This document shows, piece by piece, positions 1 to 8,834 of a stretch of 64,000 nucleotides of DNA (the stretch's first letter is position 1; every line of letters starts with the position of its first letter). Below the pieces are notes generated by a model. The model had not been told where the DNA came from and did no database searches. It was given only the letters and a program-made list of their open reading frames with translations. Made by a program: the position numbers and the translations under genes. Source of the stretch: CAYSRC01 sp964446385 (GTDB taxonomy: Bacteria; Bacillota; Clostridia; Oscillospirales; Ruminococcaceae); assembly GCA_964446385.1 (NCBI GenBank), contig CAYUOH010000005.1, forward strand, positions 62,001 to 126,000. Direction: 5' to 3'.

Positions 1-1
1 G

Positions 2-1684
2 CGCGACCTTGCGTCGGTAACCCGGCTTTCGATCGGCGCGGTCAACAAAGCGCTTAAAAAACTCGAATCAGAGGGCTATCTCGACGAACAGCACCAACCC
101 ACTCGCAAGGCAGATGAGCATATAACAGCGCTTAAGCCGCAACGCGCAGTTATACTCGCGGCTGAAACGGGAATTCAGACCGGCATAAACTATGTGACTC
201 CCAAAGGTCTCCTGGAAATTAACGGCGAAATATTCATAGAACGCATTATCCGCCAGCTTCACGAAGTGGGCGTCAGCGAGATATACATCGTCGTCGGATA
301 CGAGATGGAGCGGTTCGAGTATCTTTCCGAAAAATACGGTGTGAACCTCATAACCGATGAAAAATACGAAACGAGAGGCTCACTTTACTCCCTTTATCTC
401 TCCTGTGAACTGCTTAAGAACTGTTATGTTATAAACAGCAGCGTCTGGTTTTCGAAAAATCCCTTCTCAGTAACCGAATACATGCCCTGGTACGGCGTAT
501 CAGAGGGAAACGACGAGGATTCCTTCCTGCGTGTGACCCGCAAGATGGAGCTTGTCGATTCGGGATGGGAACCCGGATCCCCGATGTCGGGTGTCGGCTA
601 CCTTACGGAACTATCTGTTCCCGTGGTAAAAAGCAACCTTGACAAACTTGTAAGAAAGCATGAATACCGTCACGCCATCTGGGAAAATGCCCTTCTGGAT
701 GACGAAAAATGTGTCGTCTACGCTCGTATGTTCCTGGGCCAAACGCTCTTTTCGGTCAAGACCTACCACCAGTACGCTCTTATCGCCGATGAATTTGAAT
801 GCATCGCGGGTCGTATAAAAGACTATATTTCCGATGCTCTGGGTATAGAGCGAGACGAAATCAGCGACCTCCTGTACCTTACAAGAGGCCGTTCCAACCG
901 CCTTTTTACCTTCACGGCAGTCGGAAAACGGATGGTTCTGCGTGTCCCGGGCAAGGGCAGCTCCGCCATTATCGACCGCGGCAACGAGGCGGAGGTATAC
1001 GAAAAGATAGCCGGTCTCGGAATTTCGGAAAAGAATGTGCACCTTGATACCACGAACGGTTACAAAATATCGGAATATATCGACGCGGATCACCAGTGCG
1101 ACCCCGCCAACCGATCAGACGTAAAGCGCTGCATGGAGCTTCTTTCCATGCTTCATTCCCAAAAGCTTTCCGTGGGAAATCCCGCCGATTTCTTTGAAAG
1201 GATCGAGTTCTACGAGGCGCTGCTGTCTGACAACCTTTTCCTGGACTATCCCGAGGTGAAAAAGCAGGTTTTCGCTCTGCGGCCGTTTGTGGAAGCGTTC
1301 GCTTCAAAACCAGTTCTGTGCCACAGCAATTCATTTCCCCATAAGTTCCTCTTCGGAAAAGACGGCAGACTCCGGCTTATAGACTGGGAATATTCCCGAA
1401 CCTGCGATCCTCTGGCCGACGTGGCCTCGTTCTGCGTCTGCGCCGGCTACGACAGCTCAGAGATTGAAAGCACTCTTAATATGTACAACCCAGGCTGTAC
1501 CGAAACTGACCTCAATCTGGTCTATGCCTACTGCGCCGTACTGGGCCTTTTCTGGTCCCTTTGGAGCGAGTACCAACGCAAGATGGGTAACAGCAGCGGT
1601 GGATTCGCGATCGCTCAGTACCGTTACGCCCGCCGATTCGCCCCCCCGGCGTACAGATATCTGGCCGGCAGGCTGAAACAATAA
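2..1684 (+). CDS. winged-HTH / LicC-like nucleotidyltransferase / LicA-like kinase fusion, 5' truncated by window edge
   Basis: The frame is open from base 2 (residue 1 here), so the true start lies upstream of the window; the GTG at 194 is internal. Residues 1-35 look like the recognition helix and wing of a MarR-type HTH (KALKKLESEGYLDE). Residues 47-270 follow the LicC phosphocholine cytidylyltransferase fold (AVILAA, TPKGLLEING). Residues 275-560 follow the LicA/choline-kinase fold (MVLRVPGKGSS, LIDWEY). Key residues are missing. The G-x-G-x-R signature reads ETGIQ. The metal-binding Asp of the LicC 'DAD' motif is Ser (N145-S146-S147). The kinase catalytic H-x-D reads H441-S442-N443, and the downstream metal-binding Asn is K448. 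Family domains normally convert choline to CDP-choline. Here they may instead bind a ligand and control DNA binding (inference). The ABC operon begins 51 bp downstream on the same strand. Confidence 0.8.
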   Translation, partial: RDLASVTRLSIGAVNKALKKLESEGYLDEQHQPTRKADEHITALKPQRAVILAAETGIQTGINYVTPKGLLEINGEIFIERIIRQLHEVGVSEIYIVVGYEMERFEYLSEKYGVNLITDEKYETRGSLYSLYLSCELLKNCYVINSSVWFSKNPFSVTEYMPWYGVSEGNDEDSFLRVTRKMELVDSGWEPGSPMSGVGYLTELSVPVVKSNLDKLVRKHEYRHAIWENALLDDEKCVVYARMFLGQTLFSVKTYHQYALIADEFECIAGRIKDYISDALGIERDEISDLLYLTRGRSNRLFTFTAVGKRMVLRVPGKGSSAIIDRGNEAEVYEKIAGLGISEKNVHLDTTNGYKISEYIDADHQCDPANRSDVKRCMELLSMLHSQKLSVGNPADFFERIEFYEALLSDNLFLDYPEVKKQVFALRPFVEAFASKPVLCHSNSFPHKFLFGKDGRLRLIDWEYSRTCDPLADVASFCVCAGYDSSEIESTLNMYNPGCTETDLNLVYAYCAVLGLFWSLWSEYQRKMGNSSGGFAIAQYRYARRFAPPAYRYLAGRLKQ

Positions 1685-1735
1685 TGTTTATATTTATTAA
1701 CCAATCTATATCATCATTCAAAGGAGAACTCACAC

Positions 1736-2725
1736 ATGAAAACCAGACGATTCATCGCCTTAATCCTGCTCATCGCCCTTTGTCTTACGATTAGCGGATG
1801 CTCCGGAAAGAATAACAAAACGATAAACATCTATTCCGCCAACTATGAGGAGGAAATTGCCGTCGAACTTGAGTACCTCCAAGATCTGTTTCCTGACTAC
1901 GACATTACCATCACTTACATGTCCTCAGGCAAGCTTGCCGCCAAGATAATGGCGGAGGGAAAAGACACCGAGGTCGATATAGTCATGTCCCTTTCAAGCG
2001 GCTACGCCAACCAGTTGAAGAACGCGGGCATGCTGCGTGCCTTCGATACCGGCGTATCCTACAAGGACGAATTCACAGACAGCGACAAAATGGTTATCGC
2101 CAACGGCGTATGGGCTGGTGCTATCGTTGTGAACACAGACCTTCTCGAAGCGGACGGCCTTCCCGAGCCTAAGTCTTACACCGACCTTACCGACCCGGTG
2201 TACAAGGGTAAAATCGTCATGGCCGACCCCTCAAGTTCGTCCACGGGGTATTTCTTCCTACACGGACTCCTAAATCTTTACGGAGAAGAGAACGGTTGGC
2301 AATATTTTGACGCCTTGCGCGAAAATATCAAGCTATTCAGCGAATCGGGTTCAGTCCCTGTCTCGATGGCCGAAAGCGGTGAGGCAGCCATAGCCCTTGG
2401 CATCGACTACCAGGCCATGGCTCTTGCCGACTCTACTAGCCCGATAAAGGTCATATTCGCGGCTGAAGGTGCGCCGTACGACTACGACACCGCTCTCCTT
2501 ATAAACCGCAAGAACGACCCTTCCGACGCCGTGCTTGACGTTATGGCGGCTATCACCTCTCCGGAGGGCAACGACGTATTCAACAACTACAACATCTCTG
2601 TGCTGAAGGACGCGCCCAGTACGACGGGATACCCCGACAGCTTTTATCTCATGGACATGACTGGAATATCCGACTCGGCACAAAAGGAGAGCATCCTTGC
2701 TGCGTGGGTCGAAAGATATGACTGA
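1736..2725 (+). CDS. ABC transporter substrate-binding lipoprotein
   Basis: This 329-residue protein has a Sec signal with a lipobox (TISGC, Cys at about 22), so it should be a lipid-anchored solute receptor outside the membrane. The mature part resembles the periplasmic binding proteins of the iron(III)/thiamine/2-aminoethylphosphonate group, with an N-terminal INIYSANYEEE strand and an ITYMSSGKLAAKI segment. AAGGAG lies 8 nt before the ATG. It is the first gene of a three-gene uptake operon with overlapping downstream genes. The substrate cannot be read from sequence. The adjacent LicC/LicA-like gene suggests a choline- or aminophosphonate-like compound (inference); iron or a polyamine remain possible. 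Confidence 0.85.
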   Translation: MKTRRFIALILLIALCLTISGCSGKNNKTINIYSANYEEEIAVELEYLQDLFPDYDITITYMSSGKLAAKIMAEGKDTEVDIVMSLSSGYANQLKNAGMLRAFDTGVSYKDEFTDSDKMVIANGVWAGAIVVNTDLLEADGLPEPKSYTDLTDPVYKGKIVMADPSSSSTGYFFLHGLLNLYGEENGWQYFDALRENIKLFSESGSVPVSMAESGEAAIALGIDYQAMALADSTSPIKVIFAAEGAPYDYDTALLINRKNDPSDAVLDVMAAITSPEGNDVFNNYNISVLKDAPSTTGYPDSFYLMDMTGISDSAQKESILAAWVERYD

Positions 2726-3485
2726 GGGAGATTTTTTAAAGGTTAAATCCCTGAGCAAGTCGTTCGGGATCCAACCTGTTCTTCAGGACATCAATTTCGG
2801 TATAAACAAAGGCGAGTTCGTCTCGCTCCTGGGTCCCAGCGGCTGCGGCAAGACAACCCTTCTGCGCTGCATAATCGGCCTTACCGAGCCCGATACCGGC
2901 ACAGTTTCGCTTGAGGGCGAGGATATCACCGACACCCGAATCGACAAACGCGGAATATCGATAGTGTTCCAGGACTATGCCCTTTTCCCACACATGACGC
3001 TGTATAACAACGTCGCTTATCCTCTTAAGATAAAAAAGACCAACAAGGCCGAGATAAAAGAAAAGGTTGAATATGCCCTCAAGGCGCTGGATATTGATAA
3101 CGCCGCGAACAAGTACCCGTCCCAGCTGTCCGGCGGCATGCAACAGCGCGCGGCAATCGCACGTTCGCTTGTAATGGGAAGTCGGCTTATGCTGCTTGAC
3201 GAGCCATTTTCGGCGCTTGACGCCATGGTAAAGGTCGATCTTATCGATGAGCTCAAAGCGCTTCAGCGGCGGTTCGGAATCACGATGGTCATGGTTACAC
3301 ACGACCAGATCGATGCCGTCTCGCTGAGCGACAGGATACTTCTGATGAACGGCAGCCGGATTGTCGCAGACGATACACCCTCCGCGCTATACAACCGAAA
3401 CGGCGACGAATTTATAAACAAATTCTTTGTCGACCAGATAGACAAGCGCGCGTACCAGCTGACCGAGCTGGGTGTAAGCCTATGA
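2697..3485 (+). CDS. ABC transporter ATP-binding protein, PotA/FbpC-like
   Basis: The ATPase subunit powers import by the neighbouring lipoprotein and permease. All motifs are intact: Walker A GPSGCGKTT, Q-loop VFQDYALF, signature LSGGMQQRAAIAR, Walker B LMLLDEPFSALD and H-loop VTHD. At about 260 residues it is shorter than PotA/MalK-type ATPases, which carry a C-terminal regulatory TOBE domain; almost nothing follows the core. Start choice: AAAGGAG sits 8 nt before the TTG at 2697, whereas the ATG at 2718 has only a weak GAAAG before it. Either start overlaps the end of the lipoprotein gene, which suggests translational coupling. The ATG at 2718 would give 255 residues. Confidence 0.88.
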   Translation: MLRGSKDMTEGDFLKVKSLSKSFGIQPVLQDINFGINKGEFVSLLGPSGCGKTTLLRCIIGLTEPDTGTVSLEGEDITDTRIDKRGISIVFQDYALFPHMTLYNNVAYPLKIKKTNKAEIKEKVEYALKALDIDNAANKYPSQLSGGMQQRAAIARSLVMGSRLMLLDEPFSALDAMVKVDLIDELKALQRRFGITMVMVTHDQIDAVSLSDRILLMNGSRIVADDTPSALYNRNGDEFINKFFVDQIDKRAYQLTELGVSL

Positions 3486-5125
3486 AGAAATACGATAACT
3501 ACGAGTCCGCTGGACGTAAAAGAGTTATACGCATCGCTCTGTTGATTCTGCTTGCGGTAATAACCGTCAATTTGGTCATTCCTATTTCTCTCCTGCTTGC
3601 CAAATCTGTGGATTTCGCACCGTTCTGGGCGGGCTACAGAAAGGTGCTAGGTTCGGGCACATTCAAAACCGCGCTCTGGAACTCGGTAAAGGTAACCGCC
3701 GTCGCGGCATCCATATCGGTAATCGCTGCATATTTCTTCGCGTACACTGTGGAATTCAAGCTTAAGGGCCGCCTGCGCAGCGTTTTCCGGCTTATAGCGA
3801 TACTCCCCATGCTTGTGCCCAGCATCACGCACGGCATAGTCATAGTGAATCTTTTCGGAAATATGGGCATATTCACCCGTCTTTTCGGAATAGGTCTTGA
3901 TATCTACGGTCCGATGGGAATAATAATGGGAAGCTTTTTCTATGCCTTCCCTACTTCTTTCCTTGTATTCAGTCAGGCCTTTATCACGCTGGATGTCCGC
4001 CTTTACGAAAACGCACGGATACTGGGCGTGAAGCCGGCAAGACGGTTCTACGACATACTTCTACCCATGACTAGATACGCCGTGTTCTCGGCCTTCACTG
4101 TCTGCTTCACCATGATATTCACCGACTATGGCGTACCTCTCTCGGTGGGCGGTTCCTACCCCATCCTGCCAATTCTGTTCTATAAAAACGTCGTGGGTCT
4201 TTTGGATTTCTCGTCCGGTGCGATATACAGCGTATTCATGCTTATACCCGCTGTAATAGTGTTCGTCCTCGACGTTATGGTTTTCAGCAAGCGCCAGGCG
4301 TCCACGAAAAGCACCACCCTTCTGGACACCGGAAAATTCCTGACGCTTCAGAAGCTGTTTTTTGTCTTTCTGACGTTTGTCATAGTTGTCTGCTTATCGG
4401 TGATACTGTTTATACCGTTCGTAAACAACTGGCCTTACAGCCTCACGCCGACGCTGAAACATTTCAAGCTTATAAACAACAACGGAAAGCTAATAAAGCT
4501 GCTTGGCAACTCGCTCTTAATTTCGTTCGGCACGGCCGCGTTCGGAACTCTTCTCAGCTTCAGCAAGGGTTACCTTTATGTCCGGGATCAGAACAACAAC
4601 ACCCTTCTCAAAAAGGCGACCCACGGACTTTATACCGCGACTCTCGCGATACCGGGCCTTGCGTTGGGCCTGGGGTTTGTGATGTTTTTCAAGGGAAGCT
4701 TCCTTTACGGCACGATAGCGCTCCTTATCATAGTGAACGTAATCCACTTTTTCGGCTCGCCATACATGATGACCATAAGCCATTTCAAGCTGCTTGACCC
4801 TAACTTTGAATCGGTGTGCCGGAGTCTCGGAGCATCGTACCTCAGAATGCTTGCCGACGTAATCATACCCTGCAGCAAGAAGCTTCTGACCGACGTGTTT
4901 GTCTACTTCTTCACAAATACGATGATAACGATATCCGCCGTATCCATGCTTTACAATTCGCGGACCATGACGCTCGCGGTCCAGATTACCGCTTTCAACG
5001 ATCAGGGGTCCTGGGAAAGCGCAGTATCGGTATCGCTTGTAATCCTCCTGGTCAACGTTATGATGAAAATTGTACAGGAAAAATTTTTGTCAAAGCCTGA
5101 TATAGTCTCAAATACTCCTTCGTAA
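3482..5125 (+). CDS. ABC transporter permease, two fused membrane domains
   Basis: This 547-residue protein has about 12 membrane helices and two copies of the permease core. Each copy carries an EAA-type coupling loop (YENARILGVKPARRFYDILLP near residue 180 and FESVCRSLGASYLRMLADVIIP near 445). Fused double permeases of this kind are known in the iron/thiamine/aminophosphonate importers (AfuB, ThiP types), which fits the binding protein. It overlaps the ATPase gene by 4 bp (ATGA), so the three proteins should be made together. A strong intrinsic terminator at 5153-5188 ends the operon. Confidence 0.88.
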   Translation: MKKYDNYESAGRKRVIRIALLILLAVITVNLVIPISLLLAKSVDFAPFWAGYRKVLGSGTFKTALWNSVKVTAVAASISVIAAYFFAYTVEFKLKGRLRSVFRLIAILPMLVPSITHGIVIVNLFGNMGIFTRLFGIGLDIYGPMGIIMGSFFYAFPTSFLVFSQAFITLDVRLYENARILGVKPARRFYDILLPMTRYAVFSAFTVCFTMIFTDYGVPLSVGGSYPILPILFYKNVVGLLDFSSGAIYSVFMLIPAVIVFVLDVMVFSKRQASTKSTTLLDTGKFLTLQKLFFVFLTFVIVVCLSVILFIPFVNNWPYSLTPTLKHFKLINNNGKLIKLLGNSLLISFGTAAFGTLLSFSKGYLYVRDQNNNTLLKKATHGLYTATLAIPGLALGLGFVMFFKGSFLYGTIALLIIVNVIHFFGSPYMMTISHFKLLDPNFESVCRSLGASYLRMLADVIIPCSKKLLTDVFVYFFTNTMITISAVSMLYNSRTMTLAVQITAFNDQGSWESAVSVSLVILLVNVMMKIVQEKFLSKPDIVSNTPS

Positions 5126-5152
5126 TTATGACTGAATAAAAGTGACTGATAA

Positions 5153-5188
5153 AAAAACAGACACCTGAGAAAGCAAGTGTCTGTTTTT
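5153..5188 (+). terminator. intrinsic terminator of the ABC operon
   Basis: Twelve-base inverted repeat AAAAACAGACAC / GTGTCTGTTTTT around a 12-nt loop, ending in a T run, 28 bp after the permease stop codon. Confidence 0.85.
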
Positions 5189-5266
5189 GATGTTTCATTC
5201 GGAGCAGAGTGTATTCTGCTAATAAAGAAGAGACGCGCCAACTCCGCCTATCTCACGGAAGCACTA

Positions 5267-5295
5267 TTGCATCTAAAACTCTATTATTGTATAAT
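5267..5295 (+). promoter_or_regulatory. sigma-A type promoter of tRNA-Leu
   Basis: TTGCAT at 5267-5272, 17-nt spacer, perfect TATAAT at 5290-5295. It ends 12 nt before the mature tRNA 5' end. Confidence 0.7.
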
Positions 5296-5307
5296 TTGAT
5301 TTATCTT

Positions 5308-5394
5308 GCCGGTGTGATGGAATTGGCAGACGTGCGGGACTCAAAATCCCGTGGTGGCGACACCGTGTGGGTTCGACCCCCACCACCGGCACCA
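5308..5394 (+). tRNA. tRNA-Leu (anticodon CAA)
   Basis: An 87-nt class II tRNA with a long variable arm and encoded CCA. Acceptor GCCGGTG pairs with CACCGGC. The anticodon stem CGGGA/TCCCG encloses the loop CTCAAAA, giving CAA, which reads UUG codons. The T-loop GTTCGAC is present. It has its own promoter and terminator. Confidence 0.97.
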
Positions 5395-5433
5395 AAAACC
5401 GACAGACGAGCAAAGACGTCTGTCGGTTTTTAT
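5395..5433 (+). terminator. terminator of tRNA-Leu
   Basis: AAAACCGACAGACG pairs with CGTCTGTCGGTTTT, followed by a T-rich tract directly after the CCA end. Confidence 0.85.
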
Positions 5434-5467
5434 TTCTTCCTCACCGTTGCTGATTTCAAATATTCAC

Positions 5468-5497
5468 AAAAAAAGGGAACCCTAAATGGTTCCCTTT
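5468..5497 (-). terminator. terminator of the thymidylate synthase transcript
   Basis: Read on the minus strand, AAAGGGAACC / GGTTCCCTTT with a 6-nt loop and a following U tract (the A run at 5468-5474). Confidence 0.8.
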
Positions 5498-5504
5498 CAA
5501 TTAT

Positions 5505-6251
5505 TTATCTCTTTTTAAGTTCTTCAACCTTTGCGGCAATTTCGGCCTTCGCGTCCTCCATATCGTCCCTCCAGCCGTTCACATAGTCATAACAGATATC
5601 GTATTCGTCCTGCGCTGCGTTAATCCGCTTTACATAGCCTTCAAGCATCTCGAAATCTCTTTCGTAGCAGTGAAAGCTGTTGGCTCTGTGCACGTATGTG
5701 CCCATTCCCACACCCAGCTCATCGGCTATCATCTTTTGAAGCTGGATTAGTGCGAAGGCGTTCATATATGCGGCCTTGCAGGCATCGTTGGACCTGAACA
5801 GTATCTTGCATTCCAGTTTCCCTTCGCGCACAAAGAATTGCAGATGTTGCATGCAGGCGGGGTCGTCGGATCCCATATCCTGTTGCGTGCGTATACAGAT
5901 GACGGCGCGGCGGCTGCTGGGGTTGCGACGAAGTTCGTTTATAATAAAATCTATCTGGTTCCCCATTCGCTGATGGTATGTGTAGTCCCAGTTGCCGCGC
6001 TCCACCTCGAAATCGAGAATACCGTACAGCATTTCCTGGCGGTACTGCTCAAGCTCAGTGGACCCGCCAATGAAAAGCTTGCTTATCATAGGTTCGGCAA
6101 GAGGTTCCGTGACAACCATGGTCATGGAAACCTCCTTCTGTGTTGTGTTCCAGTCGGCGCAGTCGGTGACCTCACCGTTCTCCCACAGCTCCTTAAGCGC
6201 CAGATGATAAGCCTCAGGCAGCGTTTTTCCTCTTAAGATAGCTTCAACCAT
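5505..6251 (-). CDS. thymidylate synthase family protein (ThyA-like)
   Basis: ThyA methylates dUMP to dTMP using methylene-tetrahydrofolate. Active-site landmarks can be aligned with the E. coli enzyme: RRA in the phosphate-binding region, the nucleophile in PACMQHLQF (Cys-to-Gln spacing as in PCHAFFQF), RSND (R-S-x-D), an Asn eight residues further that favours dUMP over dCMP, and SFHCYERD for the H-x-Y motif. The surroundings diverge: the usual G-x-P-F-N is KAAYMN. It is therefore a distant member, and a related hydroxymethylase is possible. The ATG at 6251 has GGAG 5 nt upstream; the TTG at 6287 has no ribosome binding site. No folA is adjacent. The SPFH gene lies upstream on the same strand, 56 bp away. 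Confidence 0.75.
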   Translation of the reverse strand: MVEAILRGKTLPEAYHLALKELWENGEVTDCADWNTTQKEVSMTMVVTEPLAEPMISKLFIGGSTELEQYRQEMLYGILDFEVERGNWDYTYHQRMGNQIDFIINELRRNPSSRRAVICIRTQQDMGSDDPACMQHLQFFVREGKLECKILFRSNDACKAAYMNAFALIQLQKMIADELGVGMGTYVHRANSFHCYERDFEMLEGYVKRINAAQDEYDICYDYVNGWRDDMEDAKAEIAAKVEELKKR

Positions 6252-6307
6252 TTTTACTCCGTTTTTTACTTCGAACGTTGTCCGCAAGGTATATATTAAT
6301 CAGTGGA

Positions 6308-7252
6308 TTAATCCTTGTCTTCTGATGCAGGGGGTATCGGAGGTTCCGGATGCCCGGGAAAAATCGGCATACTGCTTTCACGGAGGGCAGTCAGTGTGCC
6401 CGCCAAATTGGCGATATCACTTGGCACGACAATCTTGGTAGCCTGGCCGTTCGCCATTCTCTCGGCAGCCTCGAAGGACCTCATCTTGAGAAATCCGTCA
6501 CCGGGGTTAGCCTCGTTAATCATTTTAATACCTTCGGCGCGGGCCTTCTGTACGGTAATAAGCGCCTCGGCCTCGCCCTGAGCCTCACGAATCTTCTTCT
6601 CCTTGACGGCGTCGGCTCGCAGAATTGCGGCTTCCTTCTCGCCTTCGGCAATTGTGATGGCTGCCTGCTTTTTGCCTTCGGATGAAAGGATTGCTTCGCG
6701 CTTTTCACGCTCCGCCTTCATCTGTTTTTCCATCGCGTCACGGATGGTTTTGGGGGGTTCGATGTTCTTGACCTCTACGCGAAAAACCTTGATGCCCCAC
6801 TTGTCTGTGGCTTCGTCAAGTATTGCGGTAATCCTTGTGTTGATAGAGTCACGGGAGGTAAGGGTTTCATCAAGGGTCATACTGCCTATGATGTTACGCA
6901 ATGTGGTCACAGAAAGATTCTCGATAGCTGCAAGGGGATACTCGACACCGTAGGTGTAAAGCTTGGGGTCGAAGATGTAGAAGAACACTACCGAGTCGAC
7001 GCTCATAGTCACGTTATCCTTAGTGATAACGGGTTGTGGTTCGAAGTCGGCCACTTGCTCCTTCAGAGATACTTTTTTGGATATTCTGTACAGGAAGGGA
7101 ATCATGATATGCAGACCCGCCTGCCATGTCACGTGGTATTTACCGAAGAACTCGATAATCCACGCACTTGCCTGTGGAACAATTTTTACACATAAGATGA
7201 TAAACAGAGCCAACAGAACAATAACTACGCCTAAAACGATATAACCTGCCAT
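6308..7252 (-). CDS. SPFH/band 7 (stomatin/QmcA-like) membrane protein
   Basis: A 314-residue protein with one N-terminal membrane helix (residues 3-24), then the band 7 domain (about 25-185). An Ala/Glu/Lys-rich coiled coil follows (about 190-240: EGKKQAAITIAEGEKEAAIL), then a Pro-rich tail (PEPPIPPASEDKD). Family members form large oligomeric cages that organise membrane domains and often control proteases or signalling; no partner (NfeD or protease) is adjacent here. AGGAGG lies 9 nt before the ATG. A likely promoter is at 7302-7331. The downstream neighbour on this strand is thymidylate synthase, probably with separate control or read-through. Confidence 0.9.
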   Translation of the reverse strand: MAGYIVLGVVIVLLALFIILCVKIVPQASAWIIEFFGKYHVTWQAGLHIMIPFLYRISKKVSLKEQVADFEPQPVITKDNVTMSVDSVVFFYIFDPKLYTYGVEYPLAAIENLSVTTLRNIIGSMTLDETLTSRDSINTRITAILDEATDKWGIKVFRVEVKNIEPPKTIRDAMEKQMKAEREKREAILSSEGKKQAAITIAEGEKEAAILRADAVKEKKIREAQGEAEALITVQKARAEGIKMINEANPGDGFLKMRSFEAAERMANGQATKIVVPSDIANLAGTLTALRESSMPIFPGHPEPPIPPASEDKD

Positions 7253-7301
7253 TTCGAAAACCTCCTGTCTTTTTGTTTATTATAATTTGTCTATTATAAA
7301 C

Positions 7302-7331
7302 ATTATACAATAGTTTTAAATGACACTGCAA
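7302..7331 (-). promoter_or_regulatory. candidate promoter of the SPFH gene
   Basis: Minus-strand TTGCAG (7326-7331), 18-nt spacer, TATAAT (7302-7307); about 50 nt before the start codon. A second TATAAT-like AT-rich stretch follows it. Confidence 0.5.
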
Positions 7332-7355
7332 TTTATATCTTTTATATATAAATCT

Positions 7356-8834
7356 TCAAAGCCTGCGGAAGGTCGTTGTCATTTCCCGAATCTCCGCAGC
7401 AAGCTCCAGTGAAAGGGCGCCCGGTTTCATGCGCCAGCGCCAGTTACCCTCTGCCACGCCCGGTGAATTGGTGCGCGCGCTTCCCGGAAGCTCAAGGATA
7501 TCCTGCATGGTCATTACGAAAAGATCCGACGCACAAGCCATACCGGTGCGTATAAAGCCGCGGCACCAGCCCTCGTCCTTTGAAATGCCCATGTATTTCC
7601 TTGCAAATTCTACATCGGCATAATCTGAATGTTCCATCCACCCGAGCACAGTGTCGTTGTCGTGGGTACCGATATAGCACACGCTGTTCTTTGTGATGTT
7701 GTGCGGCAAATAGGCCGAATCTCCCTCAGTGCCGAACGCGAACTGCAGTACCTTCATGCCAGGAAGACCTGAATCCGATAGCAGATCCCCGACTTCAGTA
7801 GTGATGTACCCCAAGTCCTCGGCGATGTAGGAAAGGGTGTTGAACCAGGATGTCAGAACGCCAACGAGGGTCATTCCCGGGCCTTTTTTCCATTCGCCCT
7901 GCTTTGCGGAGGAGGCTCCGGCAGGTATCGACCAGTAGCTTTCGAAACCCCTGAAATGGTCTATGCGGATAACGTCATAAAGTCGACGTGTGCCCTCCAT
8001 GCGGCGTACCCACCAGCCGAACCCGTCTGCCTTCATCCTGTCGTAATCGTAAAGCGGGTTGCCCCAAAGCTGGCCTTCCATGCTAAAATCATCCGGCGGG
8101 GTACCGGACACTGCAAGAGGCCTGTAGTTTTCGTCGAGCTGAAAGAACTGCGGCTCGCTCCACACATCAACGGAGTCCATTGCAACGTAAATGGGAATAT
8201 CCCCGATAAAGCTTATTCCCCTCTGCCGGGCGTATGTCCGCAGAACGTTCCACTGTCTGTAGAAAAGAAACTGGACAAAGATATATAACTCCATTTCGGA
8301 CTTCAGCTTTTCGGAATACAGTTTCATTGAAGCCGGCTCGCGTTTACGTATATCATCAGGCCATTCTGTCCACGCTGCACCGCTAAAGCTGTCCTTAACG
8401 GCCATGTAAAGGGCGTATTCGCGGAGCCAGCGTTCGTTTTCAATGAAAAAAACATCGCGCTCGTCTTCAAAGCGGTTCTTTCCCCTTTCGAACGCAATAC
8501 GAAGAAGGGGCATCCTGCGTGCCAACATGGCGGGATAATCGACTGATTCGGGATTGCTTCCCCAGTCGACGGATTCGACATCGCTTTTATAAAGCAGACC
8601 GTCCGAAACAAGCATATCAGGGTCGATATAGTACGGGCTACCTGCGAAGGTTGACGGCGAGGAATAGGGGCTGTCACCCAGATCGGTGGGTCCCAACGGG
8701 AGAAGCTGCCAGTATTTCTGACCACTTTGGGCGAGAAAATCTATAAATTCGTAGGAGCTTTTTCCCATGGTACCTATTCCGTAAGGCGAAGGTAGCGAAA
8801 ACATGGGCATGAGTATGCCGGATGAACGTTTCAT
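7356..8834 (-). CDS. malQ: 4-alpha-glucanotransferase (amylomaltase, GH77)
   Basis: Transfers maltodextrin segments between glucan chains and releases glucose, in the cytosol. GH77 signatures are visible: RIDHFRGFESYW (nucleophile Asp), IAEDLG (acid/base Glu), GTHDNDTVLGW (third carboxylate), and an N-terminal SPYGIGTMG. It is about 492 residues, normal for the family. The ATG at 8834 follows AAAGG by 6 nt, better than the TTG at 8849 (five codons upstream). No terminator is evident before the SPFH gene on the same strand. It should cooperate with the phosphorylase and amylase encoded at 43-47 kb. Confidence 0.93.
   Translation of the reverse strand: MKRSSGILMPMFSLPSPYGIGTMGKSSYEFIDFLAQSGQKYWQLLPLGPTDLGDSPYSSPSTFAGSPYYIDPDMLVSDGLLYKSDVESVDWGSNPESVDYPAMLARRMPLLRIAFERGKNRFEDERDVFFIENERWLREYALYMAVKDSFSGAAWTEWPDDIRKREPASMKLYSEKLKSEMELYIFVQFLFYRQWNVLRTYARQRGISFIGDIPIYVAMDSVDVWSEPQFFQLDENYRPLAVSGTPPDDFSMEGQLWGNPLYDYDRMKADGFGWWVRRMEGTRRLYDVIRIDHFRGFESYWSIPAGASSAKQGEWKKGPGMTLVGVLTSWFNTLSYIAEDLGYITTEVGDLLSDSGLPGMKVLQFAFGTEGDSAYLPHNITKNSVCYIGTHDNDTVLGWMEHSDYADVEFARKYMGISKDEGWCRGFIRTGMACASDLFVMTMQDILELPGSARTNSPGVAEGNWRWRMKPGALSLELAAEIREMTTTFRRL

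Noticed and set aside
5209..5586. 125-codon open frame
   Set aside because: It runs through the tRNA-Leu gene and its terminator.
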